From: Liolophura sinensis
Lineage: Eukaryota; Mollusca; Polyplacophora; Chitonida; Chitonidae
NCBI RefSeq assembly: GCF_032854445.1
Contig: NC_088296.1
Span: forward strand, 14,403,844 to 14,467,843
Direction of reading: 5' to 3'
Length of the DNA stretch: 64,000 nucleotides
The position numbers were made by a program, and so were the translations under genes. The notes beneath the pieces are model-generated. The model saw nothing but the letters and a program-made list of their open reading frames with translations, was not told the origin of the DNA and did not search any database. The first letter of the stretch is position 1. Every line of letters begins with the position of its first letter. Below are positions 13,501 through 21,534 of the stretch, piece by piece.

Positions 13501-14841
13501 TCAGACGGTGCATCTCAAACATTAGTAATAGCTCTGGCAGCAGGAATTGGCGGCGGCGTTGTTTTTATAGCCATTGTAGTTATCATTCTGATAACCAGGT
13601 AAGAGCAGATGGAAATAAGGCCATTCGAAAAAATCAAACAGACATTTGTGTCCCAGCTCTCCACCGTAATGCACGATCCGGGCCAATAACCATTAGAAGA
13701 ATTTCCAACAAAATTCAACACAATCCTTCCACGATTTATATATAAATTTAGAAATTACAACGGATTCATGAAAAGTGAACCAGGGGTGACGGCAGTAAGA
13801 TCCGATGGTTGGCTTCTGGGAATGAAGGAATCCAATCTGTATCCAAATCGTGTCTCATGCCAGATCATAAACAGTCATTACTCAGGATATAACCGCTTCG
13901 CAGTACACCAGGTACATGTCTTGGCGTCATGCTGTCATCAGCATGCAGACGCTGGATTCAAGCCTGTCAGCTTACTGCATAGCAGTCAGCCTGCAATTTG
14001 TTGACTGTGAACAATCCTTTTTTAAACATGGCATGTTTTTTTTATAAACGTAGTATTTAAATTTTGTTTCATTCTTCTGCTCCTTGAAGAAGTATTCTAA
14101 TACAACTGTCGTTTGTTCTCCCTACAGCGTATAGAAACTAAAGGAAATGGAATGAAGAAAGTATGAGGAAAAACTAGAACTGCGCATCTCCCTGAATATT
14201 TAAGTGTGCTCCTGGTGTAAATCTTTTAAACACTGAATGTAGGTCTTTCTATTGTCAGAAGATGTCATCACAACAAGCACAGTGTCGACCAAAACACGAG
14301 TTCAGAGGTTACGGAAGAATCCAACCGTATAAGCTCCAACAACGCAGAGGCTAATAACAAAACCACCCCGACATATACCAATATTACTCCGTTAGTTGTT
14401 ATTCGAAGGGAAGTTTCCATTTTTGATAGCAGATCATCGATAGAAGATTACACCAACGATAATAATAGTGACGAGATGAAGAATTCGGAAACGGTTGAAT
14501 GCAGTGCGCCACACAAACCACCGAAGAAGCCACACGAGATTCTGGATGAGAACTCCCTTTACTCAAATGATGAGAGTCCACACCACGCAGCCGTACAAAA
14601 GCAACAGGATGTGGTGAAAATGCCCACTCCGCGAGGTCACACGCATCAATATGAAACTCTATACAGCGCGGATGTAAAATCAGCCAATCGGAACCCAGAA
14701 TATACTCTGCTCGATCTGAACGGAAGAGGAAACCCTGTTCGTTCATCAGACAGTGGATATGTGAACATTTCTTGCACCAATCAAGACCTAAACGCTTACA
14801 CCAACACTAATGCAGATATTGTGTACGATAATCTTCAGTAG
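1472..14841 (+). CDS. EGF-repeat single-pass receptor with tyrosine-rich tail (gene model, 9 exons)
   Basis: Gene assembled by eye from splice sites and phase. Exons: 1472-1559 (signal peptide, least certain), 4631-4768, 6994-7119, 8627-8761, 10797-10931 (one six-cysteine EGF-like domain each), 11528-11593 and 12643-12729 (Ser/Thr-rich stalk), 13505-13598 (transmembrane), 14259-14841 (cytoplasmic tail and stop). All junctions from 4631 to 13505 are phase 1, as is usual for shuffled EGF modules, and the last is phase 2. The product is about 480 residues. The expected topology is an extracellular EGF string, a mucin-like stalk, one membrane pass and a signalling tail. The tail contains six Y-x-N motifs, which in known receptors bind the Grb2 SH2 domain once phosphorylated. 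I do not recognise an orthologue or ligand. Extra exons between 1560 and 4630 are possible. Introns hold SINEs and other repeats. Confidence 0.75.
1614..1697. repeat. Dispersed repeat R1, copy 1
   Basis: About 85 bases beginning near 'ggtagagctctctttag' match 5892-5975 with few differences, in the same orientation. The shared core includes 'tacatgtacatgtgaactca'. Both copies lie in introns of the EGF-repeat gene, 4.3 kb apart. Confidence 0.7.
1711..1875 (-). mobile_element. SINE-A fragment (tRNA-derived SINE, antisense, 5' truncated)
   Basis: On the + strand it begins with the family's antisense 3' end ('gattggtgtttaacgccgta'), continues through 'cacttatacgacggcggtc' and 'cagcattatg', and fades after 'gggggatactctcggac'. 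The tRNA-like head is missing, which is usual for 5' truncation at insertion. Confidence 0.8.
1876..4630. other. First intron of the EGF-repeat gene; no exon recognised
   Basis: This is AT-rich sequence with an 'aaataaataaat'-type run near 2940-3000 and a 33-bp repeat at 3890-4045. The frame at 4095-4442 (115 codons) shows no domain and no splice-site support. An acceptor-like 'ctctttttacag' at about 2509-2520 leads straight into stops. Confidence 0.4.
3890..4045. repeat. Degenerate 33-bp tandem repeat, about 4.5 copies
   Basis: Successive units vary around 'tacgaagctcatgatgatcg' plus 'ttaccgattgtcg'. The copies have diverged, so the array is old. Confidence 0.55.
4631..4768 (+). CDS. Exon: EGF-like domain 1
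   Basis: Acceptor ctatttccag|gctccg and donor cacg|gtaagc enclose 138 bases (46 codons, phase 1-1). The six cysteines follow the EGF spacing C-x4-C-x5-C-x4-C-x-C-x~19-C, with the fourth and fifth as 'ACVC'. The long last loop is rich in Ser and Thr. The calcium-binding consensus is absent. Confidence 0.75.
4905..5057 (-). mobile_element. SINE-A fragment (antisense)
   Basis: It contains 'gtcggcggccagcattacag', 'gaccatccgcaggttgctgg' and 'cattcacaacgaccgcatta', all in the family order. Both ends are truncated. It abuts the next SINE-A copy in the same orientation. Confidence 0.8.
5070..5327 (-). mobile_element. SINE-A, nearly full length (antisense)
   Basis: It runs from the antisense tail ('tgatttgattgtgtttttac') through the core to the antisense tRNA-like head ('ttcacggaggcccgc'). 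The core shows 'ggccggagaggaagccagca'. Strong sequence drift suggests an old copy. Confidence 0.8.
5440..5670. repeat. Dispersed repeat R2, copy 1
   Basis: It matches 22990-23225 in the same orientation. Shared blocks include 'catatttacttac'/'cacatttacttac', 'tgtaaaacttaagaaac', 'aaggcgtttg', 'ggatctaac' followed by 'aatgccacaa', and 'acacgcca'. No coding potential or terminal repeats were seen. Confidence 0.65.
5892..5975. repeat. Dispersed repeat R1, copy 2
   Basis: Second copy of the repeat at 1614-1697. It shares 'ggtagagctct', 'tacatgtacatgtgaactca' and 'ggaaagagc'. Confidence 0.7.
6355..6460. repeat. Dispersed repeat R3, copy 1
   Basis: It resembles 16275-16360 in the same orientation, with shared 'gacgtatttc', 'ggttacgtgtga' and 'ctatgctctaagtctt'/'ctatgctgtaagtctt'. 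A more diverged third piece may lie near 18985-19035. Confidence 0.5.
6994..7119 (+). CDS. Exon: EGF-like domain 2
   Basis: Acceptor ccgaggacag|aatcat and donor tttag|gtaagtg enclose 126 bases (42 codons, phase 1-1). Six cysteines are present, with 'TYSCICSDGY' giving the classic aromatic-S-C-x-C-x-x-G-Y end of an EGF module. Two N-x-T/S sequons, N-C-S and N-T-T, could carry N-glycans. Confidence 0.75.
7287..7417. mobile_element. Short inverted-repeat element (MITE-like)
   Basis: The ends 'gacccaggttcacaaag' and, inverted, 'gagcccagtatgacaaag' pair imperfectly over about 18 bases. The 131-bp interior is non-coding and rich in 'atgtacga' motifs. This fits a MITE or fold-back element. No target duplication could be assigned. 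Confidence 0.5.
7962..8155. repeat. Local duplication, left copy
   Basis: About 175-190 bases match 8336-8510 in the same orientation, sharing 'gagtgtttactatgtacacc', 'agaagtg' and 'ctcacacagcctaaaaatt'. A SINE-A copy lies exactly between the two. Confidence 0.8.
8152..8335 (+). mobile_element. SINE-A (sense, 3' truncated)
   Basis: The head 'gttggttagcgcgccagc' carries an A-box-like tRNA region, followed by 'caatgcggtcggtctgagtt' and 'cggatggtcg'-type core sequence. It ends at 'ccattatgctgac', so the family's normal 3' end and AAAT tail are absent. The right copy of the local duplication follows directly. Confidence 0.8.
8336..8510. repeat. Local duplication, right copy
   Basis: Partner of 7962-8155. 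The two are clearly similar but differ by small substitutions, so the duplication is not recent. Confidence 0.8.
8627..8761 (+). CDS. Exon: EGF-like domain 3 (calcium-binding type)
   Basis: Acceptor ccttacag|ccaaca and donor taccg|gtaagt enclose 135 bases (45 codons, phase 1-1). It begins A-N-N-D-Q-C and contains 'PGSFTCTCKAGF', the best match of the four to a calcium-binding EGF module. All six cysteines are present. Confidence 0.85.
9480..9610. repeat. Degenerate 'accgttaagtgg' simple repeat
   Basis: The motif 'cgtaccgttaagtgg' recurs several times with drift. It is intronic with no other content. Confidence 0.4.
9690..9910 (-). mobile_element. SINE-A with 14-bp target duplication and internal deletion
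   Basis: The element (9704-9896) reads from an AT-rich tail through 'gattggtgttttacgccgta' to the antisense tRNA-like head 'gcgcgctaaccgactc'. It is flanked by the direct repeat 'agcaggaaaatggt' at 9690-9703 and 9897-9910. That is the expected signature of LINE-driven retroposition. About 70 bases of core are missing at the 'atttcac|gacc' junction, where 'cac' microhomology is present in intact copies. Confidence 0.9.
10797..10931 (+). CDS. Exon: EGF-like domain 4
   Basis: Acceptor gtgtttcag|ccatcg follows a long T-rich tract, and the donor is cccag|gttgtt. These enclose 135 bases (45 codons, phase 1-1). It starts A-I-D-N-C and has six cysteines with 'ICQCEEGY' near the end. The glycine in 'GENGC' is typical of the last loop. 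The donor is weaker than those of the other exons. Confidence 0.8.
11528..11593 (+). CDS. Exon: Ser/Thr-rich stalk, part 1
   Basis: Acceptor tttatttcag|tttcat and donor attg|gtatgt enclose 66 bases (22 codons, phase 1-1). More than half of the residues are Ser or Thr (for example VSSSTTVVTTPST), as in O-glycosylated stalks of surface receptors. Confidence 0.65.
12103..12218. repeat. About 31-bp tandem repeat, four degenerate copies
   Basis: Units vary around 'ttttgtaagcgcgagacgtt'. Intronic. Confidence 0.5.
12643..12729 (+). CDS. Exon: Ser/Thr-rich stalk, part 2
   Basis: Acceptor gttcgcag|gatctt opens 87 bases (29 codons, phase 1-1), rich in Ser, Thr, Pro, Lys and Glu. Two donors keep the phase: atgg|gtgaaa after 12729, and aaaag|gtagat after 12738, the latter adding three residues. 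The sequence does not decide between them. Confidence 0.6.
13505..13598 (+). CDS. Exon: transmembrane segment
   Basis: Acceptor gattttcag|acggtg and donor accag|gtaaga enclose 94 bases, entering in phase 1 and leaving in phase 2. The translation is a glycine-rich then Val/Ile-rich hydrophobic helix (AAGIGGGVVFIAIVVIILI) ending in Thr-Arg, a normal stop-transfer signal. No other reading frame here is hydrophobic and splice-compatible. Confidence 0.8.
14128..14160 (+). other. Possible 33-bp cassette ('poison') exon
   Basis: A strong acceptor (tgttctccctacag|cg) and a fair donor (gaaa|gtatga) bound 33 bases between the transmembrane and tail exons. Entered in phase 2 it reads Ser-Val-stop, so inclusion would end the protein just inside the membrane. 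Skipping it joins 13598 to 14259 in frame. Confidence 0.35.
14259..14841 (+). CDS. Exon: cytoplasmic tail with six Y-x-N motifs
   Basis: Acceptor ctattgtcag|aagatg receives phase 2 and completes an Arg codon. An open frame of 193 residues runs to TAG at 14839. The tail is hydrophilic and rich in Asn, Ser and Thr. Its tyrosines lie in TYTNI, DYTND, LYSND, GYVNI, AYTNT and VYDNL (all Y-x-N), plus YETL, LYSAD and EYTLL. GYVNI matches the well-known Grb2 SH2 consensus pY-x-N. YETL and YTLL could bind other SH2 domains or adaptor proteins. A PHKPPKKP stretch is a possible SH3 ligand. No kinase domain is present. Confidence 0.8.
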
Positions 14842-16270
14842 CCAAAAGTTTAAGACAAGAGCAGCCATCAGGCTCAAAATCATCAGTAGTTAAAAATAGC
14901 TTTTCTCGTTTATTCTACCACGGTTCATGTGAGATTGTAAGTTTTTACCATTTAAACCTTTACAGGAATGGTTAGAACACAAGTCTTACTCAGTGTAAGT
15001 GACAAGAAGCTGAATTGCACGCAATAGGTGTGGTCATTTGTCAACTATCACCTTGTCGTTGCGGCTCTGGTTTTACTTTTTATACTGTTGTCTTTTTATA
15101 TTGTACTAAAGATTTTTGCCTCAATGTAGAGAGGTATTGCTCACTGTATTTTAGCGTGGTTCTTACCGGAAATCGATTGGCATTTCATCCGCGATGTCAA
15201 ACTTGATTTTTTCCTTTCGGTGATATAAATGAAGATTTACGTCAGTAGGTTGTCGAGTAGTCTACCTGGCTAAGTGCGGAGGCCCAATCCGTTAATTCCG
15301 GTCTCTTCCGTCCATAAATCTAAAACGAGAAACATTTTTTTAGCAGAATGATAAACACAAAATACATATTAAATATAACATTTTCTGATCTATCAGCCCT
15401 ACTTATTCCTCCTCGGTGACCAGTCCACCATTTACATATGTATAACAATGTGTGGAAGATTCTACTACGTACAGTATATTTTGCAAATAAAAAAAACACG
15501 GAATATAATTTACGTGAATCACTTCAACATGGAAGTTTGGAATTCGAACTCTTTTATCGCTAAAGTTAACAAAGACCTAGTGTGTCAAGTGGCCTGTCAA
15601 AAATGTTAGCTGTCTAAAAGTTGGAGAAGATTAACGACGGAGGAAATTGATAAGTTTAACTTTTTTGAACTTGAAAATTTTCTGAAGGAAAGAGTTGTTA
15701 TTTGAGACTCTGGAACACGGTGAGACAAGTGGTTGGTAAAATAATGTCAGTGAAAGTTGCCTAGCATTTTTTTCACAAGTCACATGATAATGGAGAACTG
15801 TTTGTACCTTCAATGAAAAAAAAGAGTTCGAAGTCGACAATTTGTACATAGAGATTAATATGACGGTACTTGCTCCGCCACGTTTTATAGGGTTGCCTTG
15901 GAGGCCTCATTTTGTCACTCGTCGATTAAATTCGCAAGCTCACATAGCTCGTTATAGATGTTAAATTGTACCACGGCACGTGAATATGGGTATCAGGATA
16001 AATCCCTGTGTTAGACAGACTGTAAAATAAACTTTGTTTTAAGCGTTATACCAGGTACATCGATAGCGTTGAAAAATTCGTAAAACAAAATAATATGTCT
16101 GTGCATTTTTTGAATATTATTGTGTCTTAAATAACACCACAGGATTTTAGTTAATCTAGACCGGTGACGGCCAATAAATTGCATTTTATATAATTCTGCT
16201 AGAGCTCTTATGCTAGGGGTCGTATTATATGCTGCTATTTTAAGAATTTATACGAAGAGTTAGAATAAAA
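14842..16270. other. Probable 3' UTR and downstream intergenic DNA
   Basis: No further coding sequence is recognised. The UTR probably runs to the polyadenylation signal near 15486. Beyond it is AT-rich DNA without a supportable gene. Confidence 0.45.
15486..15491 (+). terminator. Candidate polyadenylation signal
   Basis: AATAAA about 645 bases after the receptor stop codon. Another AATAAA-like site lies near 16025. The true cleavage site cannot be chosen from sequence alone. Confidence 0.4.
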
Positions 16271-16274
16271 CACA

Positions 16275-16360
16275 GGACGTATTTCCACGGTTACGTGTGA
16301 TCATCTGCCCATTATCACTGCTAAGGTTTTACAGGCTATGCTGTAAGTCTTTTGTATGTA
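16275..16360. repeat. Dispersed repeat R3, copy 2
   Basis: Partner of 6355-6460; see that entry for the shared blocks. Confidence 0.5.
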
Positions 16361-17029
16361 GGCTTGCCTGTCTTACGACTGCAGCTGCATGTTTTCACCT
16401 GTTCGGGTTTTGAAACAAAATTGCTTAGCCATCACAGCAAAATATGTATGTGCATACACATAGTTGTAAAAGTAGGACTTTTCTAATATGGACAAATGAT
16501 AGAATTGAAAACAAATATCTACAAAAACTGCTCTCGGATTACAGAGGTGACCACAGTAGAGGTTACTTTGTCTTTATTCAACTTATACTTGCATATATTA
16601 GTTGCACGATGAGCCTAGAACCAAATTAATGTCAATAGCTTAGGAAACTATTTTTGAAGTGGAGAAAAACGAGTTTATTTATATAGATACAAAACGAAAT
16701 ATTTTCGTCTTGCTCCTTACGTGTATTTTCTAATTTCTTTCTTCGATTGACTTGGCGTGTAGTCATTAATGGGCGAAACAGTTAAACAGCTACTTTTTTA
16801 TTCTGGTAGTGTGTATTTATTGCTTAAACCAATACAAGAATATTAACTGAATACAGAGGGTTTATATTCTCGTGCTGTTACAATCTCGTGTTGTGTTGCG
16901 TTAACTTACGTAATCCCATTTGTAAGCCCATGACACAGGCTGAAATCCGAATCTTGCATCTACATTGATCAATGAACTCTGGTTAGTTAAGTTGGTTTGG
17001 GAATGCATTATCATTTCTTCTTTTTCTGC
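16361..17029. other. Intergenic, nothing recognised
   Basis: The 61-codon frame at 16444-16629 has no domain. No repeat family was identified. Confidence 0.4.
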
Positions 17030-17095
17030 ATGGTGTCGCCACGTTATGGCTGAGATATTGCCGATTTGGCGTTAAGCCATAGTCATTCATTCATA
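17030..17095 (+). repeat. Short mollusc-type interspersed repeat fragment
   Basis: It contains 'gtcgccacgttatggctgag', 'atattgccg', 'gcgttaagccat' and a short 'attc' tail. It resembles a very common repeat 3' end in gastropod genomes, recalled from general knowledge and not checked. Confidence 0.5.
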
Positions 17096-17599
17096 CTTTT
17101 TCTGCACCGACCACAAAAATCGTCCGGGCAAAGCTTTTCTGGATATCCCTGTTTATAGCTGATGGAAAATGATATGCTCTAAATATCTTATAGACTAAAT
17201 ATGTATTCTGTGGAAATCACACTTCTTGAAAACTGATTCAGATATTGGAGTGTGGATGCAGAAATATGAAGGCAGAGAGATTATCTCCTGTGGAGACAAA
17301 AGCACGGGTAAATTTGAGGGTTTTTCTCATATTTAAATGTACAACAGATTGTGCGATTGATTATATATTCACCCATAATGTTTGGTTAACTTTCTTGCAT
17401 GTGACACTTTTCTCTTTCTTCCCTCCTCCCATAAATTAGCGTAAAACATTTTGTTGTAATTCTTATGAATGAAATAAAATTAAAAACTTGTTTCGTCTGC
17501 TTAACTTCAGTCACGTCTATAGCATTGTTTACAATGTACCACAATGCCACGAGGAGCAACTCTGCCATGCAAACGTCCTTCCATATTCTTATTCTTTAC

Positions 17600-17995
17600 A
17601 GCCAGTACAATAGAGTAAGTCGAGGATCAACTTCCACAAGTGAGCCAGTACAACACAGTACGTTTGTGATCCAACTCTACAAATCAATCGGTGCAACACA
17701 GTACGTTGAGGATCCACTTCCACAAATCAACCAGTACAACAGGGTACGTCTGTGATCCACTTCCACAAATCAACCAGTACAACACAGTACGTTTGTGATC
17801 CACGTCCATAAATCAACCAGTACGACACAGGACGTTTGTGACCCACGTCCACGAATTAACCAGAACAACACAGTACGTTTGTGATCCACGTCCACAAATC
17901 AGCCAGAACAACACAATACGTTGAGAATCCACTCCCACGAAACAGCTGGAACAACTCAATACGTTGAAGATCCACTCCCACAAATCAGTGTATAT
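17600..17995. repeat. Minisatellite, 43-bp unit, about nine copies
   Basis: Units follow 'ccagtacaacacagtacgtt' then 'tgtgatccacgtccacaaat'. Two sub-types alternate in the middle of the unit ('gtttgtgatcc' and 'gttgaggatcc'). 43 is not a multiple of three, so the array is non-coding. Confidence 0.85.
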
Positions 17996-19128
17996 ATATA
18001 TTACTCAGAATTGGTAGTCAAAATCCTCACAATAAGCAGAACCTGACTCAAAGTTCAAACTGCGTCAGCTTTTCTCATAAAAATGGCAGAAGCCTCAGAC
18101 AAATGACTATTCGAAACTGTATCCGCAAATTTCTTTATTCACTGTTGTTAACTAAATTAAATGTAATTAAGATCACAGGCAGACAAATCGGTGGATCGTT
18201 AGTTGGGTTTTACGGAACATAATGGCAATGGATAGCCAATAACGTCGTGCAACTTGCTCTAAGCCTCCTGACCTACAGGTCTGAAGGACAATACTAGTGA
18301 GCTGTAATCATATGATGCACGCAAGTCCTTGTGCAGGAGAAAGCAAATCTGACATGAAACACATGTTATACCACCGGTGATTTAGGGTGTTAAAGTTCTT
18401 ACATACGTAAGTGAAGATACTGTTACATACAATTTATAAGGTTTTTCTAACGACGCCTAAGGCTTAAACTGTATATACATGTATGTTCATTCCCTTTAAC
18501 TCAGCACTTAGCGCTCGCTTGAAATGCTCATTTCAACTTCTTGAGTTCACAAGTCATTGTTGAAACCAGATTTAATTCTTGGCTTAAGGCAAAGCTAGCT
18601 TCGTGAAATAGATCCTAGCATAGAGATAGCTTCTTTAGTCATACCACTTACAACCCTGGGCTTGTATAAGCATTAAACGCCTTCTCTGTAAATACCTGTA
18701 AGAACCTTTGTCATGAAACTGCTGTTATAACTGTCTATTTGGAGTTGCATTTCGGGTTTGAAATCCAACTGATATTTCCAGCAATTTCCATAACTAATAT
18801 TACCATTCATATCATGTTATTCTAAACCTAGGTGAACTGATACAATAATCAAGACATGGGTACAAAATGCGTCATGCAAGAATTTCTTCTCATTCTGCAT
18901 TTGCTTTCTATTAACATTTTAAAGAAACCCGTGTCTGACCCAAATTGAAATGAGGCCGTAATTCACAGGTTATCTTTGATCATTGTGAATTATCACTCTG
19001 TTGTCGCCGCTCTGTATGCTGTAAATCTTATATTCCATTTCGTCCTACAACATGTTGATTTGGATTTGGCTGTTGAAATTAACACTGTTGTCAAAACAAT
19101 TACGTCAGCAATTACGTTAGGTAAGTTT
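17996..19128. other. Intergenic, nothing recognised
   Basis: AT-rich sequence with no open frame of note and no recognised repeat. Confidence 0.4.
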
Positions 19129-19152
19129 GGGGGAGGGTGGGGGTGGGTGGGG
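19129..19152 (+). other. G-quadruplex-type motif
   Basis: Five runs of three to five G are separated by single A or T bases. This meets the simple G3+N1-7 rule for quadruplex formation. No gene start is nearby. Confidence 0.6.
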
Positions 19153-19334
19153 TGATTAAAAGGAAGAACAGAACATGTTTAAATGCAATTTACAGATTAA
19201 TATAACACAACAATTTTCTAAAGGTTTACTACGGTGCTTAAGTCTCGTCATTCTCGTGTGTGAGTAGGTGAGTGTTTTCTTCACGTCTTACTTTTTTTAA
19301 GAACGGCCAATTTTTCAACTGGTCAATTTTTTAA

Positions 19335-19603
19335 CCGGCCCCGTTAGTACAATTGATAGAGCGTTCGCTTCGGCTTGGCGTTCAGCATGAAGGGTATCGT
19401 GCAACTACTGGTTGACCCGTATCAGTATAACGGCTCGTGCGGGACGGCTTACTTGCTTTCGGCAAGTTGTCTCAGTGAAGCAGCACTAGATAAAAGAGTA
19501 GTGGAAATCCGCCCTGCATCGAATATACACGCTAAGGACTCCTTCGTCGTCATATGAATAATTGTTAAGTACGTTAAACCCCAAGCCTTCATTCACTCAC
19601 AGT
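19335..19603 (+). mobile_element. SINE-B (tRNA-derived), sense copy
   Basis: The tRNA-like head 'gatagagcgttcgcttcgg' is followed by 'cttggcgttcagcatgaagg', 'agtgaagcagcactagataa' and the 3' end 'gttaaaccccaagcc' with an 'attcactcac' tail. About 60 bases present in the neighbouring copy after the head are missing here. Confidence 0.8.
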
Positions 19604-19604
19604 T

Positions 19605-19897
19605 TTTCAGCCATATAGAAGAATGAGTTCTTAGAGTGTATGTAATGTGCCTCCATGTTGCAGGACGGATTTCCACCGCTCTTTTATCTAGTGCTGCTTC
19701 ACTGAGACGCCTTGCGGATTGCCAGTAAGACGCCCCGCCCTAGCCGTTATCCTGGTACGAATCAACCAGTCGTTGCACTATCCCCTTCATGCTGAACGCC
19801 AAGATACCACTTTCTATTTTAAGGTCTTAGGTGTGACTTGACTCAGAATTCACCCCAAAGCGGACGCTCTACCAGCTGTGCTATCGAGGCTGGTCTT
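19605..19897 (-). mobile_element. SINE-B, antisense copy
   Basis: Mirror image of the preceding copy: 'gtgctgcttcactgagacgc', 'catgctgaacgccaag', and the antisense tRNA-like head 'cggacgctctaccagctgtg'. The two copies meet tail to tail with almost no spacer. Confidence 0.85.
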
Positions 19898-20481
19898 TTC
19901 GTATGTGTACAACCAATGGAAATACAAGTGTTCCACGGCGACAACCTCTGGATCACTACTTCAGTGATCAAACTGTAGCATTTGATGTAGCATTTGTGAT
20001 CAGAATGTGAGGTTTTCAAGGAATGCAACATTTTAGATCGTATTCTAATGTGAAAAACGGTGGTATGAATTTTTGCTGGCTGGAAACACAGGTTTTGAAA
20101 CAAACATTCGAATACAAGGTGTCAACGAAAGTTGACGTTCTCCGTCAACAATCCGTGGACAGACACCTCTAAATAACCAGAAAAAAACATAAGGTTGGAA
20201 GTTCTGACTGATGCAAGGAGAGCTAATCAACAGGTTTCTAAGATGACGTAGAAACGCAAGGAATGTACAGGGAGAATAAATTAAACATGTTTCCGAACTG
20301 TGTTCATCAGGTTGTCCTTTGGCAAAGTTACTGTAAACTTTCCCACGTGTGACATACAAACTTGTTGGCCATATTGATAAGGACAATAGGAACGTAAGGC
20401 TGCAAACTGCTTCACGAAAGCTGTCAACCGTTTACTGTCAAGACGGCCAAAGAGACAATGAAGTAAAGAATTAATTGCTTT
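19898..20481. other. Intergenic, nothing recognised
   Basis: The minus-strand frame at 20045-20386 (113 codons) has no recognisable domain or supporting signals. Confidence 0.35.
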
Positions 20482-20612
20482 GATTTGATTTGATTGATTG
20501 GTGTTTTACGCTTATTTCACTTACGCGACGGCGACCAGCATTATGATAGGGGAAGCCTACAACCACCCGCCATTTGCTACCAGACATTTGCACGTACAGC
20601 CGAAAAGAACAA
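20482..20612 (-). mobile_element. SINE-A fragment (antisense)
   Basis: 'gattgattggtgttttacgc', 'cacttacgcgacggcgacca' and 'gcattatgatagg' are followed by a decayed core. The head is missing. Confidence 0.75.
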
Positions 20613-21534
20613 AACGAACGGATCAGGTGTGGCTATTTTAAGCCATTCAGAGCAATTCTAAATATCATAGATTACATATTGAGAAACAGAACTTCCAACG
20701 TAAAGGCAGTTTGATATCTAAATTTTATGTCAGCATAACGATTTTCAATGAAAAGACGTGGAAAACCCCTCAAGTCTATTGTACTTTAGAGGAAGATAAA
20801 AAGTCGTTATTACAAAAAAAATTATTGCATTTCCATACATAGAAAATTTTCTTCCGAGCACTTCATGATACAGTTAAAACAAACTGTTTCTGTCAAAACA
20901 GGCAAATCATTTTCGACAAAACTACACCTTTGGATTAGTATTATTTCTAATATTTGGCGCTCTAAAAGATGATGAAAAATGGTGGGATAACTATATGCAT
21001 ACAAAAACAAAAGCTGGTAAAATGATATAGCTGACATTAAAACGTAAGTTTAAACTCCAGGTGTGTCATTCAGATCAAAAAATAGAAACTTCACGACTTA
21101 TTCGCTTAAATGCCAACACACCCATTTGTCCTTTCGCAGTTAAACATCAGCACTGCTGCATAAACACTGTGCGCAATGACACAAATAGTTGACTTCTCTT
21201 CCTTACTTACCATCTTGTTGGGCAAATTCAACTCCGCAACACAAGTGTATCTCATTAGAGTACAACGCAGCAAATTATGAACAGTATCTACTATTATTAT
21301 TTCTGTTATTACATTACAACAATACATGCATGCATATATTTAAGCCGATGACATAACGGTAAACTAACGGCACAAGTAGTAGTACAAAAAAAACGGACAT
21401 TTACGCGGGTGAAAAGGACTGTCTGTTCCTTGGACTTAAGCTTTCATAGCTGGATTGAAGTAGACTGGTGTGAAACTGGCTGGCGTGTTCTCACGCTTGG
21501 GCGCCTTCGACATCTTGACATGTGATGGGCCTTT
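20613..21534. other. Intergenic, nothing recognised
   Basis: AT-rich DNA. The short frames at 20822-21037 and 21106-21327 (minus strand) show no domain. Confidence 0.35.
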
